Origin: an uncultured Collinsella sp.
Lineage (GTDB): Bacteria > Actinomycetota > Coriobacteriia > Coriobacteriales > Coriobacteriaceae
Assembly: GCA_900544205.1 (NCBI GenBank)
Contig: UQUG01000003.1
Span: forward strand, 16,867-80,866
Direction of reading: 5' to 3'
DNA length: 64,000 bases
This document shows positions 26,525 to 35,255 of the stretch, piece after piece. The position numbers and the translations under genes are program-made. Position 1 is the stretch's first letter. Each line of letters begins with the position of its first letter. The notes under the pieces are model-generated. The model was given only the letters and a program-made list of their open reading frames with translations, was not told where the DNA came from and ran no database searches.

Positions 26525-28461
26525 GCAAGCAGAAGAGCTTCAACGTCGACGAGGGCGCGCACCTCAAGCGCTGTGTCGCCGCCGGCGCGGCCGCTGGGGC
26601 CGCGATCGCGCTCGTCCTGCTGCCGGCGGCATGGCGCTGGCTGGAAGCATGGGTCGTCGGCATCGCCGCGACGCTCACGAGCTTCGGGATGGCCGCAGTG
26701 CCCGAACTCCCCGGCACCATGTTCCAAAACCCGCTCGAAGTCCTGCCGGAGCTGATCCGGGACGATGTCTTCCTCGTGGGGTGCGCGGCAACCCTCACTG
26801 TCTCAATAGCCGTCGGCATCTGGAGCCATCTCGACTGGTCGCGTTGGTTCCACGACGGGACCTGGGTCGGCGGGCGTCGTGCGCCGGGCGCGCCCATCCA
26901 CGGCGACGCGAGGCTCGTCTCGGCGCACAGCGAGCTTAAGCGCAGGAGCGAGTCATGGCAGGAGGGCGGCAAGCCCTCGGGCGGCACGTTGGTCGTGGGC
27001 GAGATCGGGAGGAGCGTCAGGCTCATCGACTCGGTCCATGCCTGCGTCCTCGCCGAGAGCGGCGAGGGCAAGAGCCGCCGCGTCGCCATTTTGTCAGCCT
27101 TGGCAAACTTTGAGCAAGGCCGCTCCCTCATCATCAACGACATCAAGGGCGAGCTCAGGGCCTTCCTTGAGCCTGTGTTCGAGAAGACGGGCACTCACCG
27201 CATCGTCGACGTGATGTTCGACGCGCCTGCATCCTCAGTACGATTCGATCCGCTCGAGAGGGCAAAGGAGGCCTTTGGGGCGGAGGGGGCCGGCGGCTGT
27301 GCACGGGAGCTGCGTGAGCTCGCACGCTGCATCGTGCCCGCGCCGTCGAAAAGCCAACCGTTCTTCTACGACGGCGCTCGGAACCTCTTCGTCGGTATCT
27401 CCCTCGCCCTCATCGAGGACGCGTCCATCCCGGAAGACGAGAAGACCGTCATGTCCGTCGCTGCCGCGATCTCGCCGTCGGGCGACCAGGGACCGCTTGA
27501 CCGCATCGCCGCCCTGGCGGCGTCTTTGCCCGCGGAAGACCCCGCGCTCCCCTTCCTCGGCGGGCTCAACGGTGAGCACGGGGGCGGGCCCGGCATCGTC
27601 TCGACCTTGAGCAACTGCCTCACCGAGTACGTCGACGGCAACGTGGCTCGGATGCTCCACGATGACGAGTGCGGCCTCGGGGGCATCGGCGAGGAGCCCA
27701 CGGTGGTCTTCATCTCATCATCCTCTGCAACGGGCAACTACAAGCGACTCGTCCAGACGTTCGTTTCCCAAGCGCTCTCGGCGCTGCGCTCCTGCGCCGC
27801 GGGCCATGCCGGGCGCTGCCCCGTCGAGACCGTCCTCCTCCTCGATGAGGCGGCCTCCCTCGGCCGCAACGAGAGGATCGTCCAGGACCTGGGAGAGATG
27901 CGCTCGGAAGGCGTCCATGTTCTCTGGTTCTGTCAGTCGCTCCTCCAGCTCCAGTCCGTCTCCGGCTACAGCCGAGAAGAGGCCGAGACGATTCTCGACC
28001 TCCTCAAGGACAAGGTCGTTCTCTCCTGCTCCAACCTCGACACCGCGCGCAAGCTCTCGGAGTCGATGGGCTCCTACACGGCGGTCGCGCAGTCCACGAG
28101 CCGAACTAAGGGAACGAACACCGGCTCGACGGGCACGAGCGAGGGACTCGTGCGCAGGCCGCTCATCACGCCCGACGAGCTCCAGCGTTGGACCGGCCGC
28201 GAGACGGGAGCCCTCGTGATCCACGACGGCGTACCCATGGCCTTCCCCAGCAGGGACGTTACCGAGACTTTCGTGGGACCCATGCTCGGGATGACGTCAC
28301 CCGATGCCGAACGAACACTCATGGAGCGATCAACCGCTCGCCGCAAGATCAGGAACGAGACGGCACCGAGGGTTTGGCGGGGCCCGACCGCCCCCGACGC
28401 CACGTCGACAGCGCCGACGAAGCCGAAAACGGCCGCAGGTTACGTTCCCGAGGGCTTCTAG
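26521..28461 (+). CDS. VirD4/TraG-type coupling protein
   Basis: A 646-residue P-loop ATPase. It has two N-terminal transmembrane segments (about residues 20-65 and 80-105), Walker A CVLAESGEGKSRRVAI (about 175-190), the domain signature SLIINDIKGELRAFLEP and Walker B ETVLLLDEAASLGRNERI. The closing SCSNLDTARKLSESMG region is typical of TraG/VirD4 proteins. It should link the relaxase-DNA complex to a type IV secretion channel. ATG 26521 overlaps the relaxase stop (ATGA). No other secretion genes (VirB4, VirB6 and so on) are in the window, so transfer must borrow a helper system. Confidence 0.88.
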   Translation: MSKQKSFNVDEGAHLKRCVAAGAAAGAAIALVLLPAAWRWLEAWVVGIAATLTSFGMAAVPELPGTMFQNPLEVLPELIRDDVFLVGCAATLTVSIAVGIWSHLDWSRWFHDGTWVGGRRAPGAPIHGDARLVSAHSELKRRSESWQEGGKPSGGTLVVGEIGRSVRLIDSVHACVLAESGEGKSRRVAILSALANFEQGRSLIINDIKGELRAFLEPVFEKTGTHRIVDVMFDAPASSVRFDPLERAKEAFGAEGAGGCARELRELARCIVPAPSKSQPFFYDGARNLFVGISLALIEDASIPEDEKTVMSVAAAISPSGDQGPLDRIAALAASLPAEDPALPFLGGLNGEHGGGPGIVSTLSNCLTEYVDGNVARMLHDDECGLGGIGEEPTVVFISSSSATGNYKRLVQTFVSQALSALRSCAAGHAGRCPVETVLLLDEAASLGRNERIVQDLGEMRSEGVHVLWFCQSLLQLQSVSGYSREEAETILDLLKDKVVLSCSNLDTARKLSESMGSYTAVAQSTSRTKGTNTGSTGTSEGLVRRPLITPDELQRWTGRETGALVIHDGVPMAFPSRDVTETFVGPMLGMTSPDAERTLMERSTARRKIRNETAPRVWRGPTAPDATSTAPTKPKTAAGYVPEGF

Positions 28462-28506
28462 CCGCGTAATCGCCCATATCCAGCGGAAACGCCCCAATCA
28501 ACTACG

Positions 28507-28546
28507 CACCCGCGCCCGCGCGCTACACGTGGATGCGGGTGTTTTT
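28507..28546 (+). terminator. Terminator after coupling protein gene
   Basis: Arms CACCCGC (28507-28513) and GCGGGTG (28535-28541) followed by TTTTT (28542-28546). A rho-independent terminator about 45 bases after the coupling-protein stop. The rest of the gap to 28751 shows nothing further. Confidence 0.75.
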
Positions 28547-28750
28547 CGTTTTAGGCGCAGGCATCTACCTGCGCTTTCGAACTCGGCTCGCCGAGTTGCG
28601 CCGTTTGCCTCCGGCGAAACGTAGTGGAGCCTTATCCTGCACCGCCGATTCGTGGCGGAAATAGAAGTCAACAGGTCTCGCGATATTCGAATAGCATAAA
28701 GAGAAGCAGCACCGCGCATCCACAGATTTTTTCAGCGATCCGTCACCGAG

Positions 28751-28981
28751 TCACCCCGTAAACAGGTCGGAATCGAAAAACTCCCTTAGAGAAACACCAA
28801 GGCCCCTTGCTATGCGCTCTATGTTCTCGATCGAGATGTTCCGTTTCCCGGTTTCGACCTCGGCAAAATAGGTTCGAGACATCTCTATCGAGTACGCAAG
28901 GGCTTCCTGGCTGTATCCAAGAGCGTTTCTCAATTCCTTGATGCGAAGTCCGACTTTCATTTTTGCATCTAGCTGAGTCAT
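28751..28981 (-). CDS. XRE family repressor-like protein
   Basis: A 76-residue protein with a complete Cro/CI HTH: KVGLRIKELRNALGYSQEAL then EMSRTYFAEVETGKRNISIE and ERIARGLGVSLREFF. ATG 28981 (MTQLDAKM) has GGGAGGT at 5 bases. It is divergent from the lipoprotein gene 29136 and separated from it by a tandem 15-bp repeat that is the likely operator. It probably represses both itself and the lipoprotein pair. Confidence 0.88.
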   Translation of the reverse strand: MTQLDAKMKVGLRIKELRNALGYSQEALAYSIEMSRTYFAEVETGKRNISIENIERIARGLGVSLREFFDSDLFTG

Positions 28982-29020
28982 TGGTACCTCCCGACTGGTG
29001 GTGCCAATGATTTGAGTCGG

Positions 29021-29050
29021 ACCTATATGAGTCACACCTATATAAGTGAC
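29021..29050. promoter_or_regulatory. Tandem 15-bp operator repeat
   Basis: ACCTATATGAGTCAC (29021-29035) is followed immediately by ACCTATATAAGTGAC (29036-29050), differing at two positions. It lies in the divergent promoter region of the XRE gene and the lipoprotein gene and overlaps TATATA-rich -10-like sequence. Probable XRE binding site. Confidence 0.65.
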
Positions 29051-29135
29051 AATTTGCAATACAATGCTCACGTGGCCCTTTTCCAGGTTGAAGGGATCGC
29101 CGTAAGTACCATCTACGAATCAAAGGAGAACTGCC

Positions 29136-29942
29136 ATGGCGATGAATGTATCCCGGCGCGGCTTTTTGGGCGCTGTCGGACTGATGTCGATTGCCGGATT
29201 GAGCGGCTTGAGCGGATGCGGACCGACGGGAGTGAAGGGAAAGACGCTCTATTACATATCGGTCTGCGACAACGTCGCCCTCGGGAAGATGACGAATAAC
29301 AAGCTGGGTTCCGAGACGACGATCACCTTCGACGACGGGGACGGCTGGCATTACGCAGGGTCGTTCGAGTCCTCGGGAACGTGGAGGCAGGAAGACGAGA
29401 ACATCGTATTGAGCTCAAGCGAGCTCGGTACCCTGACGCTCAAGAAGGCCGACGATGCGGATGCCTATATCCCCTCTGGCGACGAGGAGTACGGCGAGCG
29501 CTATTTCCTGAGCGAGGACGATGCGAAGAAGTACTACGAGGACTACACCGGCAAGGCGGTCGCCCGCGTCAAAGAGCTGCTTGAATCGCAGGAATGGGAA
29601 CGCTCGAACCGGCCGGAGTCCATGGCGAGCCCCGAGGAGATCAACTTCGACAGCGGAAAGATCGCATTCAAGAAGGCGTCGTATAACCAAAAGGGCTATC
29701 TGTTCACTCAAGGTCCCAGTGATGACGAATGGGCCGCATCGGACCATTCGGGAAAGTACAGCCTCACGGTCAAAGACCAGAGGGCGAAGGATACCGACTC
29801 GACACCGCGCCCGCTCGTTTACAAGGGCGAGCTGACGGCCGATGGGGCGTCGGTGGCCTATACCCTCGAGAAACGTAACGACAGCCTGGTTCTGAAGCTG
29901 GGAGAGACGATGTATGACCCGGTGTTCACGAATGGAAAATAG
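29136..29942 (+). CDS. Tat-type secreted lipoprotein
   Basis: A 268-residue protein. The N-terminus MAMNVSRRGFLGAVGLM holds a canonical twin-arginine motif (SRRGFLG), and LSGC ending at Cys28 is a lipobox. It is therefore a membrane-anchored lipoprotein exported by Tat. The mature part has repeated beta-type segments (ENIVLSSSELGTLTLKKADD) but no known domain. AAAGGAG lies before the ATG. Its end overlaps the following gene by 11 bases, so the two are co-translated. Confidence 0.75.
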   Translation: MAMNVSRRGFLGAVGLMSIAGLSGLSGCGPTGVKGKTLYYISVCDNVALGKMTNNKLGSETTITFDDGDGWHYAGSFESSGTWRQEDENIVLSSSELGTLTLKKADDADAYIPSGDEEYGERYFLSEDDAKKYYEDYTGKAVARVKELLESQEWERSNRPESMASPEEINFDSGKIAFKKASYNQKGYLFTQGPSDDEWAASDHSGKYSLTVKDQRAKDTDSTPRPLVYKGELTADGASVAYTLEKRNDSLVLKLGETMYDPVFTNGK

Positions 29943-31131
29943 CGGTCGAATCAAGCTCTTCGGGCGCGAGTTCTCCCGTAAACAGGTCTGCGCGGCTGGT
30001 GCAGGAATCCTCTGTGCGGCGCTTCTCATCGGCTGCGGGGCTTACGCTATCTCACATGCCAGTTGGACGGGAGATTCCAATGCCCCTGCGGTGTCGCAGT
30101 CGAAGGACGATGAGGAGCAGGACATGGTGCTATCCCTTGAGGTGAAGGCTGACGGCTGGGATGCGGACACCTCCACGCCCGTCATCGCCCATATAGAGGA
30201 TGCGGACGGGGAAGTGGACTTCTACACTGCTATCGCCGCGAACAAGCAGGTGACCGTGAAGGTCGGTGAGTCCGGTACCTATACCGTCACATTCATCTCA
30301 CCGGTGAACGCCGACGGCTCAATCTATAAGGTGCCATCGAAGAAGGTTACCGCCGGAAAAGCCGACAAGACAGTTGCCACAGGCGTGACTTTCGATAAGG
30401 TGGATGCGGACAAGGTAACGAAAGATGACCTGACAGCCATCGCCAAGGACGTTGCGGAAGCCGTGAAGAAGGGCGATTCCACCCTGACCGGTGACAAGGG
30501 CGCTGAGGTTGTGAAGAAGTTCGAGAACAACATCAAGAAGAACCCGAATGCCGATGCCGGTGCCGTCGAGAAGGAGACCGAGAAGGCGCAGGAGACCGCC
30601 AAGGAAGAGAAGTCCGACGCGAAGACCCCGGAAACTTCCGACAGCAAGAAGAGCGATTCAGGCTCATCCAACGGCTCCAAGAAGGATAATGGGAACAGCG
30701 GTTCCGACAGCAAGCCGAGTGGAAGCAACAATAGCAACTCCGGTAGCTCCTCGAAGAAGGATGACACCCCGGCGCATGTCCATAAGTATGATATCTACCA
30801 TCCCGCAGTGACCCATACGGAGAAGGTGTTCCATCCCGCAGTGACCCATACGGAGACCGTGCATCATCCGGCGGTGACTCATACGGAGTCTCGTTCAATC
30901 TGTAATGGATGCGGTGCGGATATTACGGGTAACGAGCGGAGTCATGCGAAAAGTGCCATGTTGGCGGGGAATGCAGCATGTGGAGCATGGCATTCGGAGC
31001 CGCGTACCGTGACGGATTCCGCAGCATACGATGAGACGGTTACGATTACAGATTCTGCGGCATGGGAGGAAACGGTTACGATTACAGATTCTGCGGCATA
31101 CTACACTTGTTCCTGCGGTGCCACGAAGTAG
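29932..31131 (+). CDS. Membrane-anchored protein with HPAVTHTE repeats and zinc ribbon
   Basis: A 399-residue protein. It has a basic N-terminus, then the hydrophobic segment VCAAGAGILCAALLIGCGAY (residues 19-38, either a transmembrane anchor or a lipobox LIGC). A predicted beta domain follows, then a Lys/Ala helix and a long Ser/Lys/Asn low-complexity linker (about 220-280). Near residue 290 are three copies of HPAVTHTE with changing spacers. Next come Cys324/Cys327 (CNGCGADITG), two near-repeats (ETVTITDSAA) and Cys393/Cys395 at the end. The cysteines and histidines suggest a metal-binding module exposed outside the cell. Similar His/Thr repeat plus CxxC tails occur in other Gram-positive gut bacteria without known function. 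The start overlaps the preceding lipoprotein gene by 11 bases. Confidence 0.75.
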   Translation: MENSGRIKLFGREFSRKQVCAAGAGILCAALLIGCGAYAISHASWTGDSNAPAVSQSKDDEEQDMVLSLEVKADGWDADTSTPVIAHIEDADGEVDFYTAIAANKQVTVKVGESGTYTVTFISPVNADGSIYKVPSKKVTAGKADKTVATGVTFDKVDADKVTKDDLTAIAKDVAEAVKKGDSTLTGDKGAEVVKKFENNIKKNPNADAGAVEKETEKAQETAKEEKSDAKTPETSDSKKSDSGSSNGSKKDNGNSGSDSKPSGSNNSNSGSSSKKDDTPAHVHKYDIYHPAVTHTEKVFHPAVTHTETVHHPAVTHTESRSICNGCGADITGNERSHAKSAMLAGNAACGAWHSEPRTVTDSAAYDETVTITDSAAWEETVTITDSAAYYTCSCGATK

Positions 31132-31235
31132 CGGAAGCCGCCGAATTCTAGGCCGTAGCGGTCAAGCATCAGATTGAGTTCTATTGATACCGCCGGACGC
31201 ACGCGCTCCGGTATCCTCCATGTCCCCCGAGTCAC
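31101..31235 (-). pseudogene. Possible C-terminal gene remnant
   Basis: About 45 coding-like codons on the minus strand read RVRPAVSIELNLMLDRYGLE followed by FGGFRYFVAPQEQV-stop, overlapping the end of the convergent gene. Upstream the frame turns into non-coding Arg-rich sequence, so at most a fragment remains. Family unknown. Confidence 0.3.
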
Positions 31236-31315
31236 CTTGGCCAAGGTTCCAAGGGGCACCGCCCCTTGGCGCGCAGGGGTTCGGGGATGGCGCGAGGCAT
31301 CCCCGGAAAAGCTGG

Positions 31316-31342
31316 CGCGGGCACGCCGATGGCATGCCCGCG
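31316..31342 (-). terminator. Hairpin after the 97-residue gene
   Basis: CGCGGGCA (31316-31323) with TGCCCGCG (31335-31342), 8 bp, just downstream of the minus-strand operon 31358-31955. A weak terminator candidate. Confidence 0.45.
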
Positions 31343-31357
31343 TTCTCTGTGTGCGCT

Positions 31358-31651
31358 TCACCCCTCTCCGGCAACGTGCACGGTCCGGCCGCTCTCGCAG
31401 TCGATGCTCTCCACGTCGCCGAATCCGATGCGGACGGCAGCCCATCCGCCCCCGTCCTCCACCAAGGCGTCGGCCTCGTCGCGTGCGTCTGAGACGAGTC
31501 GCCCGAGTTCGGGCGACCCCTCCGGAGCAGTGCCCACCTCGAACGCCCCGCCCTCGCCGCCCGACTCAAACTCGACGACGACAGTCAGCCCGACGGCTCC
31601 GCCCGGGGACTTGCCGAATCTGCCTACGGCGTCAAACTCGTCCATCTCCAT
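31358..31651 (-). CDS. Small acidic hypothetical protein
   Basis: A 97-residue acidic protein starting MEMDEFDAVGRFGKSPGG and containing VGLTVVVEFESGG and RIGFGDVESIDCESGRTV, a predicted small beta fold. GGGAGGTAGCTCC precedes the ATG. It lies four bases after the DUF2958 gene on the same strand and forms an operon with it. No family recognised. Confidence 0.7.
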   Translation of the reverse strand: MEMDEFDAVGRFGKSPGGAVGLTVVVEFESGGEGGAFEVGTAPEGSPELGRLVSDARDEADALVEDGGGWAAVRIGFGDVESIDCESGRTVHVAGEG

Positions 31652-31655
31652 GGAG

Positions 31656-31955
31656 CTACCTCCCTCTGACGGCGCTGAGCGGCTTCGGCTCGAAGTGCTC
31701 GTCGCGCTCGACGGCGGCGAACCCCATTTGGTGGTTCAGCTCCTCCATCTCCTTGATGCTGAAGTAACCGAGCTCATCGTCATAGCCCTCGACGAGGCCG
31801 AACGCCTCGTCCGTCCCATCGAACTCGAGCAGCCACCAGTCCCATCCGTTCACGCACGAGAAGTAGTGGACGTATACCGTGGGGTCTTCCGCGCCGTCTT
31901 GCTCATAGAGCCTCGGCAGCCCCTCCGCAATCTCCCTCGTCATCAGCTCCTGCAT
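31656..31955 (-). CDS. DUF2958 family protein
   Basis: A 99-residue protein: MQELMTREIAEGLPRLYEQD, then VYVHYFSCVNGWDWWLLEFD, EAFGLVEGYDDELGYFSIKE. These are the conserved blocks of DUF2958, a small family found mainly on mobile elements and near antirestriction genes. ATG 31955 has GGAGGAAGAC upstream; the longer frame to 32063 is leader. A decayed relative with a similar leader hairpin is at 16694-17180. Function unknown. Confidence 0.85.
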   Translation of the reverse strand: MQELMTREIAEGLPRLYEQDGAEDPTVYVHYFSCVNGWDWWLLEFDGTDEAFGLVEGYDDELGYFSIKEMEELNHQMGFAAVERDEHFEPKPLSAVRGR

Positions 31956-32002
31956 GTCTTCCTCCGTTTCCGGGCACGCTGCCCTGAACATCTCGCCCTT
32001 GC

Positions 32003-32046
32003 GGGCAAAGCCGAATGGCGACGCCGCGCGTCGTCGTCGGCTTTGC
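32003..32046 (-). promoter_or_regulatory. Leader hairpin of DUF2958 gene
   Basis: GGGCAAAGCC (32003-32012) pairs with GGCTTTGC (32039-32046), about 50 bases upstream of the start. The same hairpin stands at 17230-17271 before the other DUF2958-like gene, which suggests a conserved leader or operator. Confidence 0.5.
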
Positions 32047-32247
32047 TCCCTGCAAAGCCGCACCGGAGCGAAGACGGGTCAAGGGAGTCCATGACACCTC
32101 CACCAACCGGAGCGAAGCGGAGGTTTGTGCGGGGTCTCATGGGCCCCTTGACGCGGCGTAGCGGAGGTGCCACCCACGTAACGGATACGAGGTCATGATC
32201 GGCAAATGCCGCCGAAACGTTGGAAATCATGGGTCGAGACTGAAGAG

Positions 32248-32276
32248 AGGCGGCCGCCCCTAACGGACGGCCGCCT
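32248..32276 (-). terminator. Terminator of restriction operon
   Basis: AGGCGGCCG (32248-32256) pairs with CGGCCGCCT (32268-32276), 68 bases after the res stop on the minus strand. There is no strong T-run. Confidence 0.55.
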
Positions 32277-32343
32277 TAGCGAGCCTTACTAATTCGGTTC
32301 TGGTATATGATCCGAGACGCCCGCTGGGCAAATCCCGACGATA

Positions 32344-35253
32344 CTAGTGATAGTCGTTTGCGAAGGAGCCGTAGAAGAGCGCCTTACAGTCGACATCGTT
32401 ATAGGACATGATGGCATCCTGGACCTCGGGGCGTAGGAGGTTGAGCACCTTGTACTCATCGTTTCCCATATCCCCCACAAAGAGCACCTGTTTGAAGACA
32501 TCAGGGTACTCGCACAAGTAGGTCACGTAACCCCTGAGCTTTGCCAGTGTGTCGCCGAGGAACTCGCCGTGGGGGTCGACGATGGACGGCCTGATGACGC
32601 CCTCTGCATCCTTCACGAAGAAGAGGAAATCTGGATGCAGGGCTTTGCGTCCCACCGACGACATGTACGGAATCGAAAACGCCTTGGCAGACATGCTGCC
32701 CGACGGATTGCGATAGAAGGCAACCGTGCGATTCTTTGCCAATTCGTTCCTAACGATATAGTCTTCCGCCGGGTTCAGGTCGAGCGGGCAGAGGCCGTCC
32801 TCTTTCTGCACTATATGGCACGGATACTTAGCGAAGTCATCCGACGTGCTGGTAGACGTGGGCCACTCTATCTTTGTGAGACGCTTGCCCTCGGTTTCAC
32901 GGGCCAGTTCGTCGTAGCGTTGCTTTGCCGCGTCGTTAAGGTAGTCATAATCGCCAGATCCATCGACCTTATCGAAGTATTCCTTTCGGCATTGAGCCGC
33001 CCAGCCCTCGAGCGCATCAACGATGGCCTGCGTGCGCACCGCTGCGGCAAGGCGCAGATCGCACTCGGGCCGCCCAAGCTCCTTGAAGTTGGCGCGACGA
33101 TACTCATTCGCAAACTCCTTAGTGAAATGCATGTCGGCGTCGCGGGCGGCCTTTCTAAGGCCCTCGGCGTCCGTGCGGGCCTCCTCCTGCTCCTGGTCCT
33201 CGGTCTCGTTGAGCTTGTCGAGCGTGATCTTGACGGTCTCGGCAACCTCTACGTCGTGTTTGGTTTCGCGGTACTCGTCCTCGTTAGCAACGATGTATCC
33301 CTTGAGCTTCTGGACGAACTGTTTTTTCACGTCGGCCGCGGCATTGACATCGAGGCCAGTCTCGACAAGCAGAGTCGCCGTCTTAACCAGGCTCTGGAAT
33401 TCGTTTCTAGCCTTCTTCGGAATGCGCTGGACGGGGATGGAATCGAAGGCTGTGCGGATGCCCCGCCACTCCTGATGCGTGAAAGACTGCTCGCGCTTGG
33501 TGGGCGGCTTGGGCTTTGCCATGGGCACGGGTTTTACGACCGAGACGGGCTGGGTCGGCTCGGTCTGTGTGGAACTTGGCTCAGGTGTCGCAGGTTGCTG
33601 CGGGGCAGATGCTGCAACGTAGTTGCCCGTTGCGGACTGAGGCGCCAGCTCCGCTTCTGGCGCCGGGACGCCGACGGGCCTGACCGCCGAGGCAAGCGAG
33701 GGCTGCGTTCCCTGCATGTCCAACGGCTCCTGAATCGCGATGCCGCCAAGCGGCGCCTGGTAGCCGGGTTGTGCCTGCCGCGCCGCCTCGATGGCCTTCT
33801 CGTTCTCCTCGTACGCCTTGAGCTCCTGTTGATAGTCGGCTTCTGACTTGGGCGCAGCCGCCGTGATAGTCACGGGGTTGAGAACGATATTCTGCTTACC
33901 GATGGAGCTCTCGCCCATGTCGTCCTTGCGGCCCATGAGGTAGTCGACCACGTCCTGAGTGCTCTCGGGATTGAACTGGGGCAGGTAGCAGGCGACGGAG
34001 TTCAAAAGATCATCGGATTCGATGCGCCGCGCAAGTGGAGTGCGTACCATACGTCCCACGAGCTGTGCGATATAGGTCGAGTCCGAACGCCTGCGCTGCG
34101 AGAATATGACCTCCGCTCGCGGGCAGTCCCATCCGTTGGAGACAGCCTCCTTGGCGAAGAGCACGCGAATGCGCGAGGTGTCCTGAACGAACTCGGGCTC
34201 GACATAGGGAATGAGGTATTTTCCCGCCGCGATGTCCTTATGCTCGCCGAAGACGTTGGCGAACGACATCGCCTCGGAAAGGCCGGGAACCAGGCCGGTG
34301 ATCTGGTCGCACATCTCGGTCAGGGCCGAGCTGCTCACGTTGTCCGCCGCTTGGATGAGCAGCAGCGGGTTGACGGGACTCTCGCCCTCACGGGCACAGT
34401 ACTCGCCCCACTCGCGGCAGGCCAAGGCATAGCGCTCGCACGCCATAGTGAGGTACTGGTGCTCGACTGGGTCGTCCTTCTCTGGCACGCGCAACTCGAT
34501 GATGTCCTTGAGCAGACCTGACTCCTGGACCTCGCGAGGGGTCACAGCGACCTTTGGCATACGCACGCGATCGGCGCGCTGGTCCATGGCCGCCTCGAAC
34601 CTCTGCGGCGTGGCAGAGACCCCGACGACGATGGGCATCGCTGCACGGCCGTCGAGCCCATCAATGAGGCTGGCGTAAATCGTCGCGGTGCCGCGCTCGC
34701 TCGAGGCATTGGCCCCCAGGCCGCGGTGGGCCTCGTCTATGAACAGATAGAGGTTACGCTCCGGATCCCTGATGGTGCGGTCAAGGATGTCCCAGAACAC
34801 GCGGCCGGAGTTGGCCTCACTACCCTTGGTGAGCAGGCCGTTCTTACTGAGTAGGTCCTTGCTGAGGAAATAGACGTGGCGCGGCTCGAGAATGTCATGC
34901 GCGGCTCCGAAGTCGTTGGTAATTGTGACCAGGTGGCGCCTGTCGAGGATGCTGTCTGCTAGCTTGTCCGCCACGTTTGAGAAACGCACGCTCGTCTGCT
35001 CGTTCAGGCTCGGGGAATCCGAGAGCCAAAGAACGACGGCATTCTCGTCGGGCATGAGGCTCAGATCGTCGTCTCCGAAGAAGAGCGCTTCGATCGTCGC
35101 TGCGCACATGACCGTTTTGCCCGACCCTGTGGGAGATGCGAGGCATATCGAGGACAGCTCGCCGTCCTGCTCGTAGCGTCGGCGCATCGACTGCAACTTG
35201 TTCGCCAGGGTCGCGACCGCACCGGCTTGGAAATCCTTAAGTTCGACTCTCAT
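32344..35253 (-). CDS. Type III-like restriction endonuclease, helicase/nuclease subunit (Res)
   Basis: A 969-residue SF2 helicase-nuclease. Residues 1-60 include the Q/Walker A region LASPTGSGKTVMCAATIEAL; motif II is LFIDEAHRGLG. The helicase C-domain includes RIRVLFAKEAVSNGWDCPRA and QLVGRMVRTPL (motif VI). A proline-rich linker (about 540-620) and a C-terminal nuclease-like block follow: HPDFLFFVKDAEGVIRPSIV, then DPHGEF. ATG 35253 follows GGTGAGG and lies two bases after the mod stop. With the upstream adenine methylase it should cleave unmodified DNA using ATP. Organization and motifs fit Type III systems, although the pro-rich linker is unusual. Confidence 0.85.
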   Translation of the reverse strand: MRVELKDFQAGAVATLANKLQSMRRRYEQDGELSSICLASPTGSGKTVMCAATIEALFFGDDDLSLMPDENAVVLWLSDSPSLNEQTSVRFSNVADKLADSILDRRHLVTITNDFGAAHDILEPRHVYFLSKDLLSKNGLLTKGSEANSGRVFWDILDRTIRDPERNLYLFIDEAHRGLGANASSERGTATIYASLIDGLDGRAAMPIVVGVSATPQRFEAAMDQRADRVRMPKVAVTPREVQESGLLKDIIELRVPEKDDPVEHQYLTMACERYALACREWGEYCAREGESPVNPLLLIQAADNVSSSALTEMCDQITGLVPGLSEAMSFANVFGEHKDIAAGKYLIPYVEPEFVQDTSRIRVLFAKEAVSNGWDCPRAEVIFSQRRRSDSTYIAQLVGRMVRTPLARRIESDDLLNSVACYLPQFNPESTQDVVDYLMGRKDDMGESSIGKQNIVLNPVTITAAAPKSEADYQQELKAYEENEKAIEAARQAQPGYQAPLGGIAIQEPLDMQGTQPSLASAVRPVGVPAPEAELAPQSATGNYVAASAPQQPATPEPSSTQTEPTQPVSVVKPVPMAKPKPPTKREQSFTHQEWRGIRTAFDSIPVQRIPKKARNEFQSLVKTATLLVETGLDVNAAADVKKQFVQKLKGYIVANEDEYRETKHDVEVAETVKITLDKLNETEDQEQEEARTDAEGLRKAARDADMHFTKEFANEYRRANFKELGRPECDLRLAAAVRTQAIVDALEGWAAQCRKEYFDKVDGSGDYDYLNDAAKQRYDELARETEGKRLTKIEWPTSTSTSDDFAKYPCHIVQKEDGLCPLDLNPAEDYIVRNELAKNRTVAFYRNPSGSMSAKAFSIPYMSSVGRKALHPDFLFFVKDAEGVIRPSIVDPHGEFLGDTLAKLRGYVTYLCEYPDVFKQVLFVGDMGNDEYKVLNLLRPEVQDAIMSYNDVDCKALFYGSFANDYH

Positions 35254-35255
35254 GT

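Noticed and set aside
30784..31105. Short repeats (HPAVTHTE and VTITDSAA codons) that look array-like
   Set aside because: They are in-frame protein repeats, not a CRISPR array; no spacers, no cas genes in the window.
32569..33846. 425-codon plus-strand ORF opposite res
   Set aside because: Shadow of the restriction gene, whose helicase motifs are clear.
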